Of a stretch of DNA of 64,000 bases, positions 50,969-59,291 are shown in pieces. The notes under the pieces are model-generated. The model worked only from the letters and a program-made list of their open reading frames with translations. It was not told the DNA's origin and searched no databases. This DNA is from Micromonospora rifamycinica (GTDB taxonomy: Bacteria > Actinomycetota > Actinomycetes > Mycobacteriales > Micromonosporaceae). Location of the stretch: positions 2,914,001-2,978,000 of the forward strand of contig NZ_LT607752.1 of the NCBI RefSeq assembly GCF_900090265.1, written 5' to 3'. How positions within the stretch are numbered: the first letter of the stretch is position 1; every line of letters begins with the position of its first letter. The position numbers and the translations under genes were made by a program.

Positions 50969-52564
50969 ATGGATCAGCTTCGGAAACACCGTCGCCTCCG
51001 GGCAGCCCTGGTCACCGTGGCCACTGCGGCAACCATTTCGACCATGGGAATGGCAAGCCCAGCAATGGCCGTGGGAAAAGTACTCGGTAGTGGGGGTCCG
51101 GACGCCATTGCCGACAACTACCTCGTCGTATTCGACGAGCACGGCACCGCCGAGGCTCGGGCGAACGTGGCCGCGCTGACCGGACGGCTGGCCGCCAAGT
51201 ACGACATCGAGGTGGCGCACACCTACCAGCACGCGGTCCGTGGTTTCGCCGGCACCATGACCCGCGCCGCCGCCCGACGGCTGGCGGCCGAGGCCGACGT
51301 GTCGTACGTCGAGCAGGACCGGGTCGTCCGGGCGCTCGACACCCAACCGAGTCCGCCGTCCTGGGGTCTGGACCGGATCGACCAGCGCGACCTGCCGCTG
51401 AACGCCAGCTACTCGTACCCGTCGACGGCGTCCACGGTGCGGGCGTACGTGATCGACACCGGCATCCGGACCACGCACAGCACCTTCGGCGGCCGGGCCA
51501 CCTGGGGCACCAACACCGTCGGCGACGGTATCGACGCGGACTGCTCCGGCAACGGCCACGGCACCCACGTCGCGGGCACCATCGGCGGCTCCCAGTACGG
51601 CGTGGCCAAGGGGGTCTCCCTGGTCGCGGTCAAGGTGCTGGACTGCAGCGGCAACGGCACCCTGGCCGGGGTCACCGCCGGCGTCGACTGGGTGACCGGT
51701 CACCACGCCCCCGGTGTGCCCGCCGTGGCCAACATGAGCCTCGGCGCGCTCGGTGCCGACAGCACCCTCGAATCCGCGGTCCGCACCTCCATCGCCGACG
51801 GCATCGTCTACTCCATCGCCTCCGGCAACAACAGCACCGACGCGTGCGGCTTCACCCCGGCGCGGGTCGCCGAGGCGATCACCGTGAACGCCAGCACCAC
51901 GGCGGACGCCCGCGCGTCGTTCTCCAACTGGGGCACCTGCACCGACATCTTCGCCCCCGGGGAGGGCATCGTCTCGGCGTCCAACGCGAGCGACACCGCC
52001 ACCGCCTCGCTGAGCGGCACCTCGATGGCCGCCCCGCACGTCGCGGGCGCCGCCGCGCTGGTGCTGGCCGGCAACCCCGGGCTCACCCCGGCCCAGGTGG
52101 CCGCCACCCTCTTCGACGCCTCGACCCCCAACAAGATCACCAACCCGGGCACGGGCTCGCCGAACCGCCTGCTGTACACGGGATCGGCCCCGCCCTCCCC
52201 CGGCAGCGCCACGCTCACCCGGTACTTCTGGCCCGGCCGGGACCACGTCAGTTCCACCACCCACCCGGGCGGCGGCTACCAGCCCGAGGGCAGCCTCGGC
52301 AAGGTCCTCACCACCCAGGTCGCCGGCACCCATCCCCTCTACCAGTGCCAGGTGAACAACGACCGGTTCACCTCCCCGTCCGCCAACTGCGAGGGGCGTT
52401 CCTTCCTCGGGGTGATCGGCTACGCCTACGACAACCCGCCGGCCGTGCCCTACCAGGGGCTCTACCGGTGCGTCGCGCGCGGTAGTGGAGAGCATTTCGA
52501 CTCGCCGGACCCGAACTGTGAGGGACAGGCCGGCGAAGGGCTGCTGGGCTACCTGCTCAGCTGA
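50969..52564 (+). CDS. Secreted S8 (subtilisin-like) serine peptidase
   Basis: A 531-residue protease. Signal peptide (cleavage about MASPAMA, residue 34), inhibitor I9 propeptide (YLVVFDEHGTAEARANVAAL, about 50-125) and S8 catalytic domain with D163 (YVIDTGI), H197 (GHGTHVAGT) and S352 (SGTSMAAPH). The C-terminal 120 residues hold a Cys-containing repeat like DUF5648 (YFWPGRDHVSST ... PLYQCQVNNDRFTSPSANCEG ... LYRCVARG), a probable binding domain. It should be autoprocessed outside the cell. It may be translated from a leaderless mRNA. Confidence 0.94.
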   Translation: MDQLRKHRRLRAALVTVATAATISTMGMASPAMAVGKVLGSGGPDAIADNYLVVFDEHGTAEARANVAALTGRLAAKYDIEVAHTYQHAVRGFAGTMTRAAARRLAAEADVSYVEQDRVVRALDTQPSPPSWGLDRIDQRDLPLNASYSYPSTASTVRAYVIDTGIRTTHSTFGGRATWGTNTVGDGIDADCSGNGHGTHVAGTIGGSQYGVAKGVSLVAVKVLDCSGNGTLAGVTAGVDWVTGHHAPGVPAVANMSLGALGADSTLESAVRTSIADGIVYSIASGNNSTDACGFTPARVAEAITVNASTTADARASFSNWGTCTDIFAPGEGIVSASNASDTATASLSGTSMAAPHVAGAAALVLAGNPGLTPAQVAATLFDASTPNKITNPGTGSPNRLLYTGSAPPSPGSATLTRYFWPGRDHVSSTTHPGGGYQPEGSLGKVLTTQVAGTHPLYQCQVNNDRFTSPSANCEGRSFLGVIGYAYDNPPAVPYQGLYRCVARGSGEHFDSPDPNCEGQAGEGLLGYLLS

Positions 52565-52585
52565 TCGGCCGTCCCGCCGGGCGAC

Positions 52586-52617
52586 GGCGGGGCGCGGTTC
52601 CGGGACCGTGCCCCGCC
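52586..52617. terminator. Bidirectional terminator between subtilase and ROK genes
   Basis: GGCGGGGCGCGGT (52586-52598) pairs with 52605-52617 over 13 bp with one mismatch and a 6-nt loop, between convergent genes. Confidence 0.75.
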
Positions 52618-52654
52618 GCTCCCGCCCGCCGGCACACCAGCGTCGGGTCGACGG

Positions 52655-53830
52655 TCAGCCGATCGTCGACCCGAACACCTCGTCCCGCACCGCGTCCAGC
52701 GCGGTGCGCAGCGCCCCCCGCAGGATCGGCTCCTCGGTCACCCCGGTGGGCACCACCCGGGGCCGGACCAGGGTGATCGCGGCCACCTCCTGCTGCACCC
52801 GCTCGGCCAGCGCCACGCCACCGGCCTGCCCCACCTCACCGGCGAGTACCACCAGCGGCGGGTCCAGCACCACACAGGTGCTGGCCACCCCGAGGGCGAG
52901 CCGGCGGGCCAGCTCGTCGAGCAGCGGGCCACCGGCGGTGCCGGCGGCGATGGCGGCGCGCACCGCCTCGGCCGCGTCGGGTGCGTCGATGCCGTGCTCA
53001 CGGGCCACCGCCTGGACCGCGTCCGCCCCGGCGAGCTGCTGGAACGCCGGCTTGGCCCGGCGCGAGACGTCCCGGGGGATCGGCACTCCCGGCACCGGCA
53101 GGTAGCCGATCTCGCCGGCCGCGCCGCTGCTGCCGTGGTGCAGCCGGCCCCCCAGCATGATCGCCAGACCCACGCCGGCGCCCACCCAGACCAGGACGAA
53201 GTCCGCCAGCCCCTGGGCCGCGCCGGACTGCGCCTCGGCGACGGCGGCCAGGTTCACGTCGTTCTCGAAGACGACCGGGGTGTGCAGGTCCTCGCGGAGC
53301 GCGGCGAGCAGCCCCCGGTGCCAGCGCGGCAGGTTGAAGGCGAAGGTGATGTCCCCGGTGGCCGGGTCGACCAGGCCGGGGGTGCCGAGCACCACCCGTC
53401 GTACGCTGTCGAGCTGCGCGCCGGCCCGGCTGGCCGCCTGTACCACCGCGGTGTGCACCACGCCGACCGGGTCGTCGGTGTCCCGGGTGGACTGCTCGAC
53501 CTGGCTGACCACCGCACCGGTGATGTCCGCGCAGGCGGCGACCACCCGTTCCGCGCCGACGTCCACCCCGACCACGTACGCGCTGCCCGGCCGGACGGCG
53601 TAGAGCTGCGCGTTCGGCCCCCGCCCGCCGGCCTGCTCGCCGACCCGGGCCACCAGCCCCCGCTCCTCCAGCCGCTCGACCAGCTGCGATGCGGTGACCT
53701 TGGACAGGCCGGTCAGCTCGCCCAGGCGGGCCCGGGTGAGCGGGCCGCGTTCGAGCAGCAGCTCCAGCGCCGCACGGTCGTTGAGCGCCCGCAACAGTCG
53801 GGGGGTGCCGGGCAGCCGGGTCGCACTCAT
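52655..53830 (-). CDS. ROK family transcriptional regulator
   Basis: A 391-residue regulator with an N-terminal winged HTH (ARLGELTGLSKVTASQLVER, about 34-53) and a ROK sugar-kinase-like domain (VVGVDVGAERVVAACADITG; VFENDVNLAAVAE). The zinc-binding CxCGxxGCxE of typical ROK proteins is absent; the matching region reads PGVPIPRDVSRRAKPAFQQL without cysteine. Effector may be a sugar or amino sugar. It diverges from a GH3 glycosidase (352 bp away), which fits control of amino-sugar use. A candidate operator lies 13 bp before the start. Confidence 0.9.
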   Translation of the reverse strand: MSATRLPGTPRLLRALNDRAALELLLERGPLTRARLGELTGLSKVTASQLVERLEERGLVARVGEQAGGRGPNAQLYAVRPGSAYVVGVDVGAERVVAACADITGAVVSQVEQSTRDTDDPVGVVHTAVVQAASRAGAQLDSVRRVVLGTPGLVDPATGDITFAFNLPRWHRGLLAALREDLHTPVVFENDVNLAAVAEAQSGAAQGLADFVLVWVGAGVGLAIMLGGRLHHGSSGAAGEIGYLPVPGVPIPRDVSRRAKPAFQQLAGADAVQAVAREHGIDAPDAAEAVRAAIAAGTAGGPLLDELARRLALGVASTCVVLDPPLVVLAGEVGQAGGVALAERVQQEVAAITLVRPRVVPTGVTEEPILRGALRTALDAVRDEVFGSTIG

Positions 53831-53842
53831 GCCATGTCCTCT

Positions 53843-53866
53843 GGTTTTCCGTAAACTCTGCTAACC
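53843..53866. promoter_or_regulatory. Candidate ROK operator
   Basis: GGTT (53843) and AACC (53863) flank an AT-richer TTCCGTAAACTCTGCT core. The stretch is unusually low in GC for the window and lies just upstream of the ROK gene. ROK operators are often AT-rich inverted repeats. Weak symmetry. Confidence 0.3.
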
Positions 53867-53995
53867 GAAGCGCGCTGATCAGGGCTGTCCGTAGCGTATC
53901 GGCCACCTCGTAACGGGGAACTCCGACGACCCGGCCGCCCGCGACGCCACTCGTGCCGTCCGGCGCTGCCGGCCGCCGGGCGGTGGACCGGGGAC

Positions 53996-54091
53996 GACCG
54001 GGCGAGGGACCGGAGGCGACCGGGCGAGGGACCGGAGACGACCGGGCGAGGGACCGGAGACGACCGGGCGAGGGACCGGAGGCGACCGGGC
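53996..54091. repeat. 22-bp tandem repeat, 4.3 copies
   Basis: Units of GACCGGGCGAGGGACCGGAG + RC begin at 53996, 54018, 54040, 54062 and (partial) 54084 with an exact 22-bp period, in the divergent ROK-GH3 region. Confidence 0.85.
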
Positions 54092-54182
54092 CGCCTGCGC
54101 CGGTCGGGTCAGATGGGGCAGGCCGGACGGATCGGGCGGGTGGGGCGGAGCGGGTCGGACGACGGGGAAAGAGGAGGTCCAG

Positions 54183-55724
54183 GTGGGGCGGGATGCCGGA
54201 CTGCGCCGATTGGTGCTGGGCACGCTGCTGGCCGCGTACCCGGGACCGCTGCCGCCGGACTGGGCGGTCGAGCTGGTCGCCGACGGGCTGGCCGGGCACA
54301 CCCTGTTCGGCACCAACGTGCACGACCCGGCCCGGCTGGCGGCGAGCACCGCCGCGCTGCGGGCCGTCCGGTCCGACGTGCTGGTCGCCATCGACGAGGA
54401 GGGCGGCGACGTCACCCGGCTGGCCCACGCCACCGGCAGCCCGTACCCGGGCAACGCGGCGCTCGGCGCGGTCGACGACACCGCGCTGACCCGGCGGATC
54501 CACGCGGCGATCGGTGCCGAGCTGGCCGCCGTCGGTGTCACCGTCGACCTGGCCCCCACGGTCGACGTCAACACCGCCGACGACAACCCGGTGATCGGCA
54601 CCCGTGCGTTCGGCGCCGACCCGGCCCGGGTGGCGGCCCACGCGGCGGCGGCCGTGAGGGGTCTCCAGTCGGTCGGCGTGGCGGCCTGCGCCAAGCACTT
54701 CCCCGGTCACGGTGCCACCGTCGCCGACTCGCACCACGAGCTGCCCACTGTGGACGCCGGTCCGGCGCTGCTGCGGGAGCGCGACCTGCCGCCGTTCGCG
54801 GCAGCCGTCGACGCGGGCGTGCAGGCGATCATGACGGCGCACATCCGGGTACCGGCGCTGACCGGGGACGGGCCGGCCACCTTCAGCCGGGCCGTCCTGG
54901 TCGACCTGCTGCGCGGTGAGTACGGCTTCACCGGTGTCGTGGTCACCGACGCGTTGGAGATGAAGGGGGCGGCCGTCGCCGCCGGCGGGGTCGGGTCGGC
55001 CGCCGTCCGCGCCCTGGCCGCCGGTGCGGACCTGCTCTGCCTGGGCGCGAAGGTCGACGCCGCGCTGGTCGAGCGGGTGGTGGCCGAGATCGTCGGGGCG
55101 ATCGGGGACGGCCGGCTGGATCGGCGACGGGTGGAGCAGGCCGCCGCCCGGACGGCCGCGCTCGCCGCCTGGACCCGCCGCGCCGTCCCACCCGGCCCCG
55201 CCCGCCCCGGCCCCGTGCCCACCGGCATCGTCCCGACGGGCAGCGGACTCACCGGCAGCGGGCCGACGGGCAGCGGACTCACCGGCAGCGTCCCGACCGG
55301 CATCGGGTACGAGGCCGCGCGCCGGGCCGTCCGGGTGGAGGGCGACCTGACCGGGTTCGACCAGCCCCTGGTCGTGCAGGTGCACGCCGACGGCACCATC
55401 GCCGAGGGGCGGGTGCCCTGGGGGCTGGGTCCGCACCTGCGTGCCGTCGAGCAGATCCGGGTGGTCAGCGCCGAGACCGATCCGGCGGCGGTACGCCGAC
55501 TCGCCGCTGACCGGCCGATCGTGCTGGTCGGGCGGAACCTCCACCGGCTGCCTGGCGGCCCGGCCCTGGTCGCGGCGCTGGCCGGGACGCACCCCGTGAC
55601 GGTGGTGGAGATGGGCTGGCCGGGGCGGTGGCGGCCGGCCGGGGTGCGGGCGTTCGTCACCACCTACGGCGCGAGCCACGCCAACGGTCGCGCGGCAGCC
55701 GAGGCGCTCGGCCTGACCGGCTGA
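54183..55724 (+). CDS. GH3 family glycosidase (NagZ-like beta-N-acetylhexosaminidase)
   Basis: A 513-residue GH3 enzyme. The NagZ-type catalytic histidine motif KHFPGHGATVADSHHELP (about 180-197) and the nucleophile Asp in VVTDALEMKG (about 258) are present. NagZ enzymes remove GlcNAc from muropeptides or chitobiose-like sugars. After the barrel (to about 335) is a repetitive linker (VPTGIVPTGSGLTGSGPTGS, about 345-375) and a C-terminal domain. No signal peptide. The GTG at 54183 has AGGAGG 5 bases before. Diverges from a ROK regulator. Confidence 0.9.
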   Translation: MGRDAGLRRLVLGTLLAAYPGPLPPDWAVELVADGLAGHTLFGTNVHDPARLAASTAALRAVRSDVLVAIDEEGGDVTRLAHATGSPYPGNAALGAVDDTALTRRIHAAIGAELAAVGVTVDLAPTVDVNTADDNPVIGTRAFGADPARVAAHAAAAVRGLQSVGVAACAKHFPGHGATVADSHHELPTVDAGPALLRERDLPPFAAAVDAGVQAIMTAHIRVPALTGDGPATFSRAVLVDLLRGEYGFTGVVVTDALEMKGAAVAAGGVGSAAVRALAAGADLLCLGAKVDAALVERVVAEIVGAIGDGRLDRRRVEQAAARTAALAAWTRRAVPPGPARPGPVPTGIVPTGSGLTGSGPTGSGLTGSVPTGIGYEAARRAVRVEGDLTGFDQPLVVQVHADGTIAEGRVPWGLGPHLRAVEQIRVVSAETDPAAVRRLAADRPIVLVGRNLHRLPGGPALVAALAGTHPVTVVEMGWPGRWRPAGVRAFVTTYGASHANGRAAAEALGLTG

Positions 55725-55804
55725 GCGGACGGCCGGCGGCGGGCTGCGGCCGGCTGGGGCGGCGGCCGGCGGGTCGGCCACGTCGTGCCGGCTACGGGCG
55801 GGTG

Positions 55805-56146
55805 TCAGCGACGCCAGGGGGCCGGGTCGCCGTGGTCGCCGGGGAGGCCGAGCAGCGGACCGACCGCCGTGATCCGCAGCACCCGTGCCACCACCGGTTG
55901 CGGCTCGGTCAGCCGCAGGGTGGCGCCCCGACCGACCGCCTCGGCCGCTCCGCGCAGCAGCGCGGCCACCGCGGTGGAGTCGAGGAAGGTGACGGCGGCG
56001 AGGTCGACGACGATCTCCAGCAGGCCGGGCCGGTCGAGGGCCTCGTCGAGAGCGCGCTCCAGCCCGGGGACGGTGGCGATGTCGAGGTCACCCACCGGGT
56101 TCAGCACCACCCGGCCGTGCCCCCCGCTCGGCGTCGGTAGCTGCAT
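55805..56146 (-). CDS. STAS-domain anti-sigma factor antagonist
   Basis: A 113-residue STAS protein. The phosphorylation-site loop is VDLAAVTFLDSTAVAALL (Ser about residue 57), as in SpoIIAA/RsbV. Such proteins, when dephosphorylated by PP2C phosphatases, bind anti-sigma kinases and free a sigma factor. No partner kinase or sigma gene is adjacent. The ATG at 56146 follows AGGAGTGG. Confidence 0.9.
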   Translation of the reverse strand: MQLPTPSGGHGRVVLNPVGDLDIATVPGLERALDEALDRPGLLEIVVDLAAVTFLDSTAVAALLRGAAEAVGRGATLRLTEPQPVVARVLRITAVGPLLGLPGDHGDPAPWRR

Positions 56147-56520
56147 GCCCGTCCACTCCTGGTCAGCCGGCCACCCGGCCCGCCCGCGCCGACCCTCGCC
56201 GCGACGCCCGACCATACCGCTGACCCCTGACAGCTTCCGCGACCAGCACCACCCGTACCCCCGAACACTCGCACCGCGCACCCTGAGTTACCGGCGCACA
56301 GGGCGGCATTTTCCTCCCACCGCAGGTCAAGTCCACTTTCGGACAGCGGCAACCCGCCGCATAACCCTTGCATCGCAGCCATACGAGCACGTAGCGTGAC
56401 CGCCGTTGAGGGCGACCGGCACCCGCGCCGGTCTCGGTGGGGCCTGGGACAGGCCGCGGACCGTGGATCCGGCCCGGGATCCACGGTCCGCGCCCGCACC
56501 CCGCTCGTCCGCCGCCCCGG
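56147..56520. other. Intergenic region between STAS and GNAT genes
   Basis: 374 bp. It contains a lower-GC part at 56270-56400, which probably holds the STAS gene promoter (not resolved), and a perfect 15-bp hairpin at 56456-56491 that likely ends the GNAT transcript. No gene is supported. Confidence 0.6.
56456..56491 (-). terminator. Strong terminator hairpin after GNAT
   Basis: GCGGACCGTGGATCC (56456-56470) pairs perfectly with 56477-56491, giving a 15-bp stem with 6-nt loop GGCCCG, 29 bp past the GNAT stop. No T tract. Confidence 0.8.
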
Positions 56521-57222
56521 TCAGGGCGGATAGACGCCGTACGAGGACCAGCCCCGGTCCGGGAAACCGGCCGCCTCGGCGACCCGGGCGGAGCCGATGT
56601 TCGCGGGATCGTGCCGGTAGGTCGGGACCGCCCCCTCGTCGAGCACCCGGCGGGCGGCCTGGGCGACGAGCCGACGGGCCAGTCCCCGGCCACGCCCCGC
56701 GGGCGCGGTGCCGACCGCAAGCTCCTGCCCGTGCGCGTCGTGCCGCTTGATCCCGACGCCGGCCAGGTAACCGCCGTCGGCGTCACGGACCACGAGCACG
56801 TCGTTGTCGAACAGGCGCAGCCAGCGCGGCAGGGCCGGATCGGTGGGAGCGGTCCAGGTCCCGACGTCGGGCAGGGCCGCCGGCGCGAGGCACCACCGGA
56901 ACACGTCGTCGTTGACCACCCAGCCCGGTTGCCCGACCGTCGCCGGCAGGGCCTCGTACAGCGCGGATCCTGGTCGTCCGGCCAGCACCCGGATGGCCTC
57001 GACCCGGTGCGGCGGCACGGAGAGCACGGTGCTGTCACCGGCCCGCACCGCGACGGCCGGGCGCGGGCGGCCGTCCCAGGCCGGGCGGGTCCGCCGCCGC
57101 GAGCCGACCACGTGCAGGCCGGGCCCGGCCGGCCACCGCCCGAGCCAGGTCGCCAGGTGCAGGTGCAACCGCCGGTCCAGCACCGCCCGCCCCTCCCCGG
57201 TGACGACACTTCCATGATCCAC
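56521..57222 (-). CDS. GNAT family N-acetyltransferase
   Basis: A 233-residue protein with a C-terminal GNAT domain: LAGVGIKRHDAHGQELAVGT, then acetyl-CoA-binding PAGRGRGLARRLVAQAARRV (about residues 175-194) and NIGSARVAEAAGFPDRGWSSYGVYP. The N-terminal 120 residues form a separate domain common to actinobacterial GNATs. Acceptor substrate unknown. Start could be ATG 57222 or GTG 57204. Confidence 0.85.
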   Translation of the reverse strand: MDHGSVVTGEGRAVLDRRLHLHLATWLGRWPAGPGLHVVGSRRRTRPAWDGRPRPAVAVRAGDSTVLSVPPHRVEAIRVLAGRPGSALYEALPATVGQPGWVVNDDVFRWCLAPAALPDVGTWTAPTDPALPRWLRLFDNDVLVVRDADGGYLAGVGIKRHDAHGQELAVGTAPAGRGRGLARRLVAQAARRVLDEGAVPTYRHDPANIGSARVAEAAGFPDRGWSSYGVYPP

Positions 57223-57381
57223 GGTACGCCGGTCCGTCCCGTCGCGCGTCGGATTACCGACGCCGCCGCACGGGTAGGGACAAGCGGGATCGTGACCCTA
57301 GCCTGCCCGGAACCCGGCCCATCGACCGTGCGTCATATCTATTTCCATACATGTACACCTTTCTTTGGGACGGTAATGGTC

Positions 57382-57582
57382 ATGCCAAGACAAACGAATG
57401 ACCGGTACCAGCAGGACAGCCCGCCGATCTGGGGTACGGCGGAGACCACGGGCCGGTTCCCCGCCCAACCGCGCTACCGGGAGGCCCGGTGCCGGCACGG
57501 TGCCGACCCCCTGCTCTCCTGGGCCGAGCTGGACAGCCTGCCCGCCGGCTGCTCGTCCCGGCGCGGCCTCACCGCCCACTGA
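57382..57582 (+). CDS. Small hypothetical protein
   Basis: A 66-residue open frame from ATG at 57382 (an in-frame ATG lies at 57376) to 57582, preceded by an AT-rich stretch (CATATCTATTTCCATACATG) that is unusual for the window and may hold its promoter. The protein is polar with two Cys (MPRQTNDRYQQDSPPIWGTA ... LPAGCSSRRGLTAH); not recognised. The high AT upstream and codon use suggest it is real, but weakly. Confidence 0.5.
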   Translation: MPRQTNDRYQQDSPPIWGTAETTGRFPAQPRYREARCRHGADPLLSWAELDSLPAGCSSRRGLTAH

Positions 57583-57802
57583 GCCGCCGGATCCGCCCTG
57601 CCGGGTCCACATCCGGCCCCTTCCACAGATCCGTCACGGACAGGCCGGCACCGCCACCGCCCACGGGTGACAGCGCGGGGCCGCCGCAGCGCGATCCACC
57701 ACCTGCCGACAGTCGTGCCGGGGTGTCCGGCCGGGGCGTTCGCACACCTGTCGGGTAGCGTCTTGTGGTCGATTCCGGCCAGCGACAGGAGAAGCGCAGC
57801 GC

Positions 57803-58321
57803 ATGGGCAAGAAGACGATCCACGTCTCCGACTTCAGTGGCACGGTGCTGCGTCCCGACGACGAGGTGGTCCGGGTCGTCGTGCTGGAGCATCCCGACCT
57901 GGTGGCCGGGCCCGTGCAGCTGGACGCCACGGTGACCGAGGTGGAGAGCCTCGACGATGCAGCACTCGACGTGGCGGTGGTCGAGATCCACGACGGGCAC
58001 GCCGGTGGGGAGCCCCGCCGGGTGGTGCTGACCGCCAGTGAGTTCGACGCCATGGCGACCGACACGCCGATGGCGCAGTTGTTGAAGACGGCCGAGCGGG
58101 TCCGCCCGCCGAAGGCCCGCAAGAGCGCCGAGAAGATCGACTACGGCACCCTCGACCATGCCGGCAGGCCGCACCGGGGGCGGGTCACCGAGGAGGAGGC
58201 CCGCCTGGTGCGCGAGCAGCTCGACGAGGTGAACAAGCGCCTCGCCGATGCCGGGCTGCGCCAGATCGACCCCGCCGACCCGGAGCACGCGCTGCGCTAC
58301 GGATTCCCCGCGGTCGACTGA
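57803..58321 (+). CDS. Uncharacterised protein
   Basis: A 172-residue protein that I do not recognise. It starts MGKKTIHVSDFSGTVLRPDD and has a beta-rich first half and a charged helical C-terminus (VTEEEARLVREQLDEVNKRL). The C-terminal region slightly recalls DNA-binding tails but has no firm motif. The ATG at 57803 follows AGGAG. A strong terminator separates it from the convergent Clp_N gene. Confidence 0.8.
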   Translation: MGKKTIHVSDFSGTVLRPDDEVVRVVVLEHPDLVAGPVQLDATVTEVESLDDAALDVAVVEIHDGHAGGEPRRVVLTASEFDAMATDTPMAQLLKTAERVRPPKARKSAEKIDYGTLDHAGRPHRGRVTEEEARLVREQLDEVNKRLADAGLRQIDPADPEHALRYGFPAVD

Positions 58322-58329
58322 GTGACCCC

Positions 58330-58373
58330 GGCCGTGGCCGGACGCGCCCCCGTTGTCGCGTCCGGCCACGGCC
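58330..58373. terminator. Strong bidirectional terminator
   Basis: GGCCGTGGCCGGACGCG (58330-58346) pairs perfectly with 58357-58373: a 17-bp stem with a 10-nt loop between convergent genes. Confidence 0.85.
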
Positions 58374-58397
58374 ACCGGGACGGTAGGCCGCCGGCCG

Positions 58398-59126
58398 TCA
58401 CTGCCCGCCGGCGACCCCGGCGAGGGCGGCGGCCACCTGGGTCTCGGCCCGTTCCTTGGTCATCCCCAGCCCGGACAGCACGCCCGTGCCGTCCTCCAAC
58501 TCCAGCAGGGCCAGCAGGATGTGCTCGGTGCCGACGTAGTTGTGCCCGAGGCGGAGCGCCTCCCGGAAGGTGAGTTCGAGGACCTTCTTGCCCTGCGCCT
58601 CGTACGGGATCAGGGCGGGTACGTCGTCGGCCCGCGCGGGCAGCGGCGCGGTGGCGGCCTCGCGGACGGCCTCCGGGCTCAGCCCCTCGGCGACCAGAGC
58701 CCTGACGGCGAGGCCGTCCGGCTCGGCCAGCAGGCCGAGCACCAGGTGTTCCGGTCGGATCTCCAGGTTGCCGGCGGTGCGGGCCTCCTCCTGCGACGCG
58801 ATCACCACGTTGCGGGCCCGGGGGGTGAAGCGGCTGAAACCGGCGTTGGGGTCCAGGGCCGCCGCCGCGTCGGCCTTCGTGGCGGAGCGCTTCTGGGCGG
58901 CCTGCTTGCTCACCCCCATGCTGTTGCCGATCTCCGTCCAGGAGGCGCCGGAACGGCGGGCCTGGTCGACGAAGTGGCCGATCAGGTGGTCGGCGAGGTC
59001 GCCGAGGTGGTCGGCGACCAGCACCGCGTCGCTGAGCTGGTCGAGCGCGTCGGGGCGGGCCTTCTTGATCGCCTGGATCAGCTCGTCGAGGCTTACCGGG
59101 TTCGGGAGTTTCGCGGATTCCGTCAT
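58398..59126 (-). CDS. Clp N-terminal-domain protein with HTH (autoregulator candidate)
   Basis: A 242-residue protein. The first 95 residues include an HTH-like motif (ASWTEIGNSMGVSKQAAQKR, residues 61-80), and residues 98-235 carry two Clp_N repeats like ClpC/ClpA (RFTPRARNVVIASQEEARTA; LTFREALRLGHNYVGTEHIL). No AAA+ ATPase domain follows. Such proteins may bind ClpC clients or adaptors and regulate transcription. The gene begins right after two perfect operators and probably has a leaderless transcript, consistent with autoregulation. Confidence 0.88.
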   Translation of the reverse strand: MTESAKLPNPVSLDELIQAIKKARPDALDQLSDAVLVADHLGDLADHLIGHFVDQARRSGASWTEIGNSMGVSKQAAQKRSATKADAAAALDPNAGFSRFTPRARNVVIASQEEARTAGNLEIRPEHLVLGLLAEPDGLAVRALVAEGLSPEAVREAATAPLPARADDVPALIPYEAQGKKVLELTFREALRLGHNYVGTEHILLALLELEDGTGVLSGLGMTKERAETQVAAALAGVAGGQ

Positions 59127-59127
59127 G

Positions 59128-59146
59128 CGTCAACCATAGGTTGACG
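59128..59146. promoter_or_regulatory. Perfect operator 1 upstream of Clp_N/HTH gene
   Basis: CGTCAACCATAGGTTGACG is an 8-bp perfect inverted repeat around a 3-bp spacer, one base upstream of the ATG. It contains the -10 element on the minus strand (TATGGT, 59133-59138). Confidence 0.85.
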
Positions 59147-59161
59147 AAAGCTCACCGTCAA
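59133..59161 (-). promoter_or_regulatory. Leaderless promoter of Clp_N/HTH gene
   Basis: On the minus strand TTGACG (59156-59161) and TATGGT (59133-59138) are separated by exactly 17 bp. The -10 ends 6 bases before the ATG, so transcription should begin at the start codon; there is no ribosome-binding site. Each promoter element lies inside one operator. Confidence 0.75.
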
Positions 59162-59174
59162 CCAGAGGTTGACG
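59156..59174. promoter_or_regulatory. Perfect operator 2 upstream of Clp_N/HTH gene
   Basis: CGTCAACCAGAGGTTGACG has the same arms as operator 1 with AGA as spacer; centre-to-centre distance is 28 bp. It contains the -35 element. Identical arms suggest the same binding protein, probably the gene product. Confidence 0.85.
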
Positions 59175-59291
59175 AAACGCGGTGGTGAGTAAATCCCGAC
59201 ACTCGCCGTGATTCCGCGATCTCGTACCGCAACATCGATGGGGCCAGTTATCGAAATCGGTCACTGTGACCTGAGGAGGTCCCGTCCCCCC

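Larger units (their letters stand above)
53831..54182. other. Divergent region between ROK regulator and GH3 gene
   Basis: 352 bp without a gene. It holds a candidate operator close to the ROK start, a 22-bp tandem repeat and, next to the GH3 gene, the AGGAGG RBS. No clear -35/-10 was found. Confidence 0.6.
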
